Positions 6,836 through 10,201 of a DNA stretch of 10,201 bases are shown piece by piece. The notes beneath the pieces are model-generated. The model was not told where the DNA came from, did not search any database, and saw only the letters and a list, made by a program, of their open reading frames with translations. The first letter of the stretch is position 1; each line of letters opens with the position of its first letter. A program made the position numbers and the translations under genes. Source of the DNA: DASXMX01 sp036794395 (GTDB lineage: Bacteria; Planctomycetota; Phycisphaerae; Tepidisphaerales; Tepidisphaeraceae); the NCBI GenBank assembly GCA_036794395.1, contig DAIRGS010000253.1, positions 1 through 10,201 on the forward strand. Direction: 5' to 3'.

Positions 6836-7069
6836 CTACGCGGCCTTTCCGGCAATCGGCTCAATGGCGGTAACATGGAGGAGGGAGAGAATTTTGAATT
6901 CCGCAGGGACGCCATCTTCGGCGAGATCCACCCCAATGAGCAAACTGGTACGTGTGAGCAGCGCCATTTCCGGGTGACGAATCTCATAAGACTGGCCGCT
7001 GGAAAGTGTAAGCTTGACCGGTTGGAACGGTCGGCGAGCGAGCATTTCGCGAAAGGTCTGGACGGTCAT
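6836..7069 (-). CDS. Small conserved hypothetical protein (77 aa)
   Basis: The product begins M-T-V-Q-T-F-R-E-M-L with R-R-P-F-Q-P-V-K-L-T-L at 12-22, then S-S-G-Q-S-Y-E-I-R-H-P-E (23-34). A hydrophobic strand around L43-G46 follows, and the tail ends near H-V-T-A-I-E-P. Short proteins with the pattern (L/M)-x-R-x-P-F-x-P-x-x-L-x-L-x-(S/D)-G-x-x-Y-x-I/V-R-H-P-E recur in planctomycete genomes, and I recognise it as that kind; their function is unknown. It should be a cytoplasmic, mostly beta protein. ATG at 7069 starts right at the conserved part, with GAGGG two to three bases upstream, a short spacing. A TTG at 7087 would add six residues but has no ribosome binding site. It is the first gene of a likely two-gene unit with the 150-aa protein. 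Confidence 0.7.
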   Translation of the reverse strand: MTVQTFREMLARRPFQPVKLTLSSGQSYEIRHPEMALLTRTSLLIGVDLAEDGVPAEFKILSLLHVTAIEPIAGKAA

Positions 7070-7153
7070 ATCCCTCGATTGTATCAAGCAAATAAATGGG
7101 GAACGAGGGGAATTGCCGGGGTGCTAAGCACTCCAAACAGGTACAATTCCATG

Positions 7154-7172
7154 CACGGGCTGGAAGCCCGTG
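7154..7172. repeat. REP-like CACGGGCT/AGCCCGTG hairpin
   Basis: CACGGGCT (7154-7161) and AGCCCGTG (7165-7172) form a perfect 8-bp stem with a GGA loop, 12 bases past the sulfatase stop codon. This exact stem is one I recall as a frequent dispersed intergenic hairpin in planctomycetes and related bacteria (not searched here). On the minus strand no U-tract follows, so it is more likely a REP-like element or mRNA 3'-end stabiliser than an intrinsic terminator. Confidence 0.65.
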
Positions 7173-7184
7173 TCACGCCAATCG

Positions 7185-8795
7185 TTAATCCCTCGGTCTT
7201 CCTCCAAGCCGAGGAACGACCGCCGGCTTCTTCGGTTTAATGATTGTCTCCGCCGGGTCTTTGTCGGGCACTTTGTATTGGACGCGCAGAGCGTCGAGTT
7301 GGGTGTGGAGATCTTTTTGAGCCGCGGCGTAATCGGGTTGGCCGTATACACTTTTCATCTCCATCGGATCGGATTTGAGATCGAAGAGCTCCCAGTAGTT
7401 GTATTCGGGCTCGTAGAAATGAACGAGTTTGTAGCGGTCAGTGACGACGCCGTACTGGCGGGGGACGTTATGGACGCCGGGGTGCTCCCAGTAGTGGTAA
7501 TAGAAGGCGGTGCGCCAGTCGGTGGGCGTTTGGCCCTTCAAGATCGGGACGAGGCTCTTACCCTGCATCTCCGCGGGGATAGGAACGTCGGCGGCTTCGA
7601 GGAAGGTTTCGCCGAAATCGAGGTTGGAGACGATGTCTTTGTTGACTGAGCCGGGCTTGATGACGCCAGGCCATTTCATGAGGAACGGCGTTCGGAGCGA
7701 CTGTTCGAATATCCAGCGTTTGTCGAACCAGCCATGCTCGCCAAGATAGAAACCCTGATCCGAGGCGTAGACCACGATCGTGTTTTTCTCGAGGCCGGTT
7801 TCTTTGAGGTAGTCGAGAACCTTGCCTACGCTTTCATCGACGGAAGCGATGGTGGCGAGGTAGTCGTGCATGTAGCGCTGGTACATCCATTTCAGCAGTT
7901 CATGGCCGTGAAGATTGAGTTTGTCGAATTCGGCGTTTCGCGGCTCGTAGTACGCATCCCATATTTTGCGCTGCGCGGCATTCATGGTGGGCGGCGCTTT
8001 CAATTTGAGATCCCCTTCGTTCATGACCTTGTAGATCTCCATTTCCTGAAGCTTTTCCCCCTGTCCGCGTCCGGCGTAGTCGTCGAAAAGCGTGGCCGGC
8101 TCGGGGAACTTCACGCCGTCATACATCGCTACGTTTTTCAGCGCAGGTTCCCATTCTCGATGCGGCGCTTTATGGTGCATCATGAGAAGAAACGGCTTGG
8201 ATTTGTCGCGGGTGTTCTTGAGCCAGTTGAGCGAAAGATCGGTGATGATGTCGGTAACGTAGCCGGGATGGACAATCTTCTTGCCCATATCGAACATGGG
8301 CGGGTTGTAGTATTGGCCCTGGCCGGGAAGGATGTTCCAGTAGTCGAAGCCGGTGGGGTCGGTTTCGAGATGCCACTTGCCGATCATCGCGGTCGCGTAG
8401 CCGGCTGCCTGGAGCAGTTTCGGCATGGTGACCTGGCTGCCGTCAAATCTGCTGTTTTCGTTGTTGTAAAAGTGATTGAGGTGGCTGTACTTGCCAGTAA
8501 GCACAGTCGCCCGGCTGGGACCGCACAGGGAATTGGTCACCAGGCAGCGATCGAAACGCATGCCTTCGGCGCCAATGCGATCGATGTTTGGGGTTTGATT
8601 CAGCCCCGAGCCATACGCGCTGACGGCTTGATAGGCGTGGTCGTCGCTGAAAATGAAGAGGATATTGGGGCGCTGGGGTTTGGCCTGGGCGGAGGCGGGA
8701 GTGTTGGATCGAATCGCAAGGGCGAAGGCCAGGATCGCCAAGAACGTGTTTATGAGTCGCATGTATCTGCGTCGATCAGGCGTGGTTTTCAGCAT
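7185..8795 (-). CDS. Secreted type I (formylglycine) sulfatase
   Basis: This 536-aa enzyme should hydrolyse sulfate esters in the periplasm or outside. A basic n-region (R8-R-R) and hydrophobic core (18-28) lead to a signal cleavage site near A36 or A38. The mature enzyme opens with N-I-L-F-I-F-S-D51-D52, whose aspartates bind calcium. The maturation motif C91-G-P-S-R95 marks the Cys oxidised to formylglycine. G-K140-W-H142 and S-D346-Q-G (usually S-D-N/H-G) complete the site, followed by H354 and K359. The segment S-H-L-N-H-F with D-P-T-G-F-D-Y-W and P-G-Q-G-Q-Y-Y-N-P resembles N-acetylglucosamine-6-O-sulfatases of the S1_11 type; substrate is not proven. AAGGAG (8804-8809), eight bases upstream, fixes the ATG at 8795. 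The open frame reaches 9671, but that part is antisense to the coiled-coil gene. The maturing enzyme must be encoded elsewhere. Confidence 0.93.
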   Translation of the reverse strand: MLKTTPDRRRYMRLINTFLAILAFALAIRSNTPASAQAKPQRPNILFIFSDDHAYQAVSAYGSGLNQTPNIDRIGAEGMRFDRCLVTNSLCGPSRATVLTGKYSHLNHFYNNENSRFDGSQVTMPKLLQAAGYATAMIGKWHLETDPTGFDYWNILPGQGQYYNPPMFDMGKKIVHPGYVTDIITDLSLNWLKNTRDKSKPFLLMMHHKAPHREWEPALKNVAMYDGVKFPEPATLFDDYAGRGQGEKLQEMEIYKVMNEGDLKLKAPPTMNAAQRKIWDAYYEPRNAEFDKLNLHGHELLKWMYQRYMHDYLATIASVDESVGKVLDYLKETGLEKNTIVVYASDQGFYLGEHGWFDKRWIFEQSLRTPFLMKWPGVIKPGSVNKDIVSNLDFGETFLEAADVPIPAEMQGKSLVPILKGQTPTDWRTAFYYHYWEHPGVHNVPRQYGVVTDRYKLVHFYEPEYNYWELFDLKSDPMEMKSVYGQPDYAAAQKDLHTQLDALRVQYKVPDKDPAETIIKPKKPAVVPRLGGRPRD

Positions 8796-8803
8796 TCGAT
8801 CGT

Positions 8804-8809
8804 CTCCTT
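8804..8809 (-). promoter_or_regulatory. Ribosome binding site of the sulfatase
   Basis: AAGGAG on the minus strand is eight bases before the ATG at 8795. The later ATG at 8762 has no such site, which settles the start and includes the basic n-region of the signal peptide. The first part of this site overlaps one arm of the inverted repeat 8807-8816/8870-8879. Confidence 0.7.
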
Positions 8810-8879
8810 CTCTCGCCCGATGAAATGGTCGCTCGCGGTTTGAGTGCTTAACGTACCTTATGGGTGCCCGCGAGAGAAG
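8807..8879 (-). repeat. 10-bp inverted repeat spanning the sulfatase leader
   Basis: CTTCTCTCGC (8807-8816) is the exact reverse complement of GCGAGAGAAG (8870-8879), with 53 bases between. In a minus-strand transcript the proximal arm runs into the Shine-Dalgarno sequence, so pairing would cover its 5' part. This could be a translation-control structure if transcription starts above 8879, or a paired operator. The rest of the 243-bp divergent region (8796-9038) shows no gene and no clear promoter hexamers. Confidence 0.5.
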
Positions 8880-9000
8880 CCAGAACGCGCTGCATAGGTG
8901 CGTTTCGGGTGCGTGGCAGGTTAGGCGACGAGGATTCCGCTCCCATTCGAGATTGTCAAGGCCTGTCATTTGCGCGAGGCGTGCGACGCTGCAACGCGAG

Positions 9001-9009
9001 GGAGGTGAT
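9001..9009 (+). promoter_or_regulatory. Extended Shine-Dalgarno sequence GGAGGTGAT
   Basis: GGAGGTGAT matches the full complement of the 16S rRNA 3' tail. Two adjacent ATG codons follow at 9010 and 9013; the second is seven bases from GGAGG. Neither is in the frame of the coiled-coil gene, whose own AGGAG (9026-9030) lies eight bases before its ATG at 9039. The strong site therefore drives either a short overlapping frame or ribosome loading that feeds the nearby start. Confidence 0.55.
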
Positions 9010-9012
9010 ATG

Positions 9013-9189
9013 ATGCCAGTCAAACAGGAGATTCGCCGATGGCTGAGAAATCGACACCGAAGAAGCGTCCGCCCCGCCAGCAAATGCTCGAAGGGCTGGC
9101 TGAAACCGAGAAGACCGTCGCGGCACGCCGTGAATCGCAGGCCAAGCCCGAGGAAAAGATCGAGGCGCGCAACGTATCGCAGGCGGTGA
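9013..9189 (+). CDS. Possible 58-aa arginine-rich overlapping reading frame
   Basis: Initiation at ATG 9013 (or 9010, one residue longer) after GGAGGTGAT would give a 58-residue peptide with 19 Arg, 5 Lys and only one acidic residue. Its body overlaps the first 50 codons of the coiled-coil gene in another frame. The Arg bias is what a shifted frame of Glu/Ala/Lys-rich coding DNA produces, so the composition alone is not evidence. The only positive support is the near-ideal ribosome binding site. It may be a translated leader, a coupling device, or nothing. Confidence 0.2.
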   Translation: MPVKQEIRRWLRNRHRRSVRPASKCSKGWLKPRRPSRHAVNRRPSPRKRSRRATYRRR

Positions 9190-10091
9190 CGGTGGCCGAC
9201 GAACTCTCGACCGAGGGTGTGGTCAAGTCGATCAGCGAGCTTAAAAGCGTGGTTGGCAAAACGCTCTCTCAACTCTCCGATCGGCTCGAGGAGCAGGTGG
9301 CCCGCTACGTGCAGATTCAACGCGCGATCATCGCCAAAGAGCAGGAGTTGAAAGAGATCTACGAGATTCAGCGATCCGCTTCCACGCTCACCGCCCTGAT
9401 TGAAACGTATGAGCGCCAACGCATTGAGCTGGAAGCCGAGCACGCCGCGTTGAGAGAGGAACTGGACGAAGAGATCGAAAAAGGCCGGGCCGAATGGGAG
9501 ATGGAACAGAAGCAACGCGAAGCGGAAGCCAAGGAGCGCGAGGCAGCCGAGCAAAAACGACGAGAGCGGGAAAAAGAGGAGTATCGTTACGCTTCTGCCC
9601 GCGAACAGCAGCAGGCCAAGGACCGATTCGCCGATGAGATGGCGACGGCCCAGAAGGCGTTGGCGGAGCAAAAAGCGGCGTCGGAGCGCGAGCTGAGCGA
9701 ACGCGAGCGGAACGTGAAGGCCGGTGAGACCGAGGTGGCCGGGCTCAGGCAGCGCGTCGAGGCGTTCCCTAAAGACCTCGAATCGGCGGTAGCGAAAGCA
9801 GTAAAGGAGTCGACCGGTCGCGTGCAGCAGGATGCAACGGCGCGCGAGGAACTGTTAAAACGTGAGTTCGCCGGCGAGAGAAACGTACTGTCGACGCGAA
9901 TTGCATCGCTGGAGAAAACGGTAGCCGAGCAGAATGAGCAAGTCGCCCGCCTTTTGACACAGTCAGAAAAAGCGTACGGCCAAGTACAGGAAATCGCGGT
10001 ACGGGCGATCGAGGGGTCGGCCAACGCGAAACAATTGTCGAATTTGCAGCAGATGCTCGCCGATCAGGCGCGGAAGGGGTCCGAACGATAG
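9039..10091 (+). CDS. Long coiled-coil protein of unknown function
   Basis: This 350-aa, highly charged, soluble protein has no signal peptide or membrane helix. A basic, Pro-rich head (K8-K-R-P-P-R13) is followed by a short conserved-looking block V-A-D-E-L-S-T-E-G-V-V-K-S-I-S (52-66). A long heptad-type helix follows, from about residue 67 to 310. Its middle (about 140-200) is almost pure Glu/Lys/Arg/Gln/Ala, including E180-E-Y-R-Y184. The end carries Q-V-Q-E-I-A-V-R-A-I-E-G-S-A-N-A-K (315-331). I recall uncharacterised bacterial proteins with the same order: a Y-E-I-Q segment, charged core, E-Y-x-Y, then V-Q-x-I-A-V-x-A-I-E-G. This suggests a conserved family rather than random low complexity. 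AGGAG (9026-9030) supports the ATG; a stop codon just upstream in frame excludes a longer form. A structural or scaffold role is likely. It is divergent from the sulfatase, and nothing links the two functionally. Confidence 0.85.
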   Translation: MAEKSTPKKRPPRQQMLEGLAETEKTVAARRESQAKPEEKIEARNVSQAVTVADELSTEGVVKSISELKSVVGKTLSQLSDRLEEQVARYVQIQRAIIAKEQELKEIYEIQRSASTLTALIETYERQRIELEAEHAALREELDEEIEKGRAEWEMEQKQREAEAKEREAAEQKRREREKEEYRYASAREQQQAKDRFADEMATAQKALAEQKAASERELSERERNVKAGETEVAGLRQRVEAFPKDLESAVAKAVKESTGRVQQDATAREELLKREFAGERNVLSTRIASLEKTVAEQNEQVARLLTQSEKAYGQVQEIAVRAIEGSANAKQLSNLQQMLADQARKGSER

Positions 10092-10123
10092 CCGGGGTTG
10101 ATGACAATCTCGGCGACCTTTTC

Positions 10124-10163
10124 TCCCTCCACCGGTACGCCTCTTATTCCCTCCACCGGTACG
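10124..10163. repeat. 16-bp direct repeat, 24-bp period
   Basis: TCCCTCCACCGGTACG occurs at 10124-10139 and again at 10148-10163, separated by 8 bases. Each copy contains the palindromic core ACCGGT. It lies 32 bases past the coiled-coil stop codon in otherwise non-coding sequence. A pair of regulator sites for a gene beyond the window, or a small tandem duplication, would both explain it. No terminator hairpin is seen between the stop codon and the repeat. Confidence 0.8.
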
Positions 10164-10201
10164 GGGGCTGTCGATTTATTTGGCACGGAATTTGGGTTAC
10201 T

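Noticed and set aside
5077..8795. Sulfatase and exported oxidoreductase as one polysaccharide-degradation locus
   Set aside because: They are on opposite strands, separated by two unrelated genes, and no glycoside hydrolase, SusC/D-like gene or transporter is present. A shared pathway cannot be supported from this window.
7734..8843. Plus-strand 369-codon open frame opposite the sulfatase
   Set aside because: It is antisense to a complete sulfatase with all catalytic motifs. Its Val/Gly/Phe-rich product has no family features.
8796..9671. Upstream extension of the sulfatase frame (292 extra codons, Leu/Phe-rich)
   Set aside because: It is antisense to the Glu/Lys-rich coiled-coil gene, which explains the Leu/Phe bias. 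A good ribosome binding site and signal peptide begin at 8795.

Overview
The window is moderately GC-rich bacterial chromosome. The gene content is an outer-membrane DUF4139 lipoprotein, a periplasmic sulfatase, a Sec-exported Gfo/Idh/MocA oxidoreductase, tandem GT2 glycosyltransferases and a short MTVQTFREMLARRPFQP-type protein. This fits a free-living Planctomycetota (or PVC-related) bacterium. That placement is inferred from gene content and style, not from a marker gene. All genes look intact. I see no rRNA, tRNA, CRISPR array, transposase, integrase or phage gene.

Layout, left to right. Bases 1-91 are a perfect 44-bp inverted repeat with a 3-nt loop. A DUF4139 lipoprotein gene follows on the plus strand (299-1978). 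The next 256 bp are non-coding and packed with inverted and direct repeats of a dispersed, REP/MITE-like kind (2017-2208). Two tandem paralogous GT2 genes lie on the minus strand (4426-3428, then 3230-2235). Comparing the paralogues fixes matching GTG starts and near-equal lengths (332 and 331 aa). Divergent from them, on the plus strand, are a GNAT acetyltransferase (4536-4994) and an exported MocA-family oxidoreductase (5077-6207). Converging on these is a minus-strand pair: a 77-aa conserved small protein (7069-6836) followed by a 150-aa protein of WapI-immunity-like layout (6763-6311). A sulfatase (8795-7185, minus) comes next, with a REP-like hairpin past its stop. Divergent from it is a 350-aa coiled-coil protein (9039-10091, plus). 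The window ends in non-coding DNA with a 16-bp direct repeat.

How the genes fit together. The sulfatase and the exported oxidoreductase would both act outside the cytoplasm and could take part in using sulfated polysaccharides. They are not in one operon, so a joint pathway is only a guess. The two glycosyltransferases probably decorate or build a surface glycan. No defence system or biosynthetic cluster is visible. The items most worth a second look are the long perfect palindrome at the left edge, the uncharacterised coiled-coil protein with its unusually strong upstream Shine-Dalgarno sequence and overlapping basic reading frame, and the repeat-rich intergenic segments.
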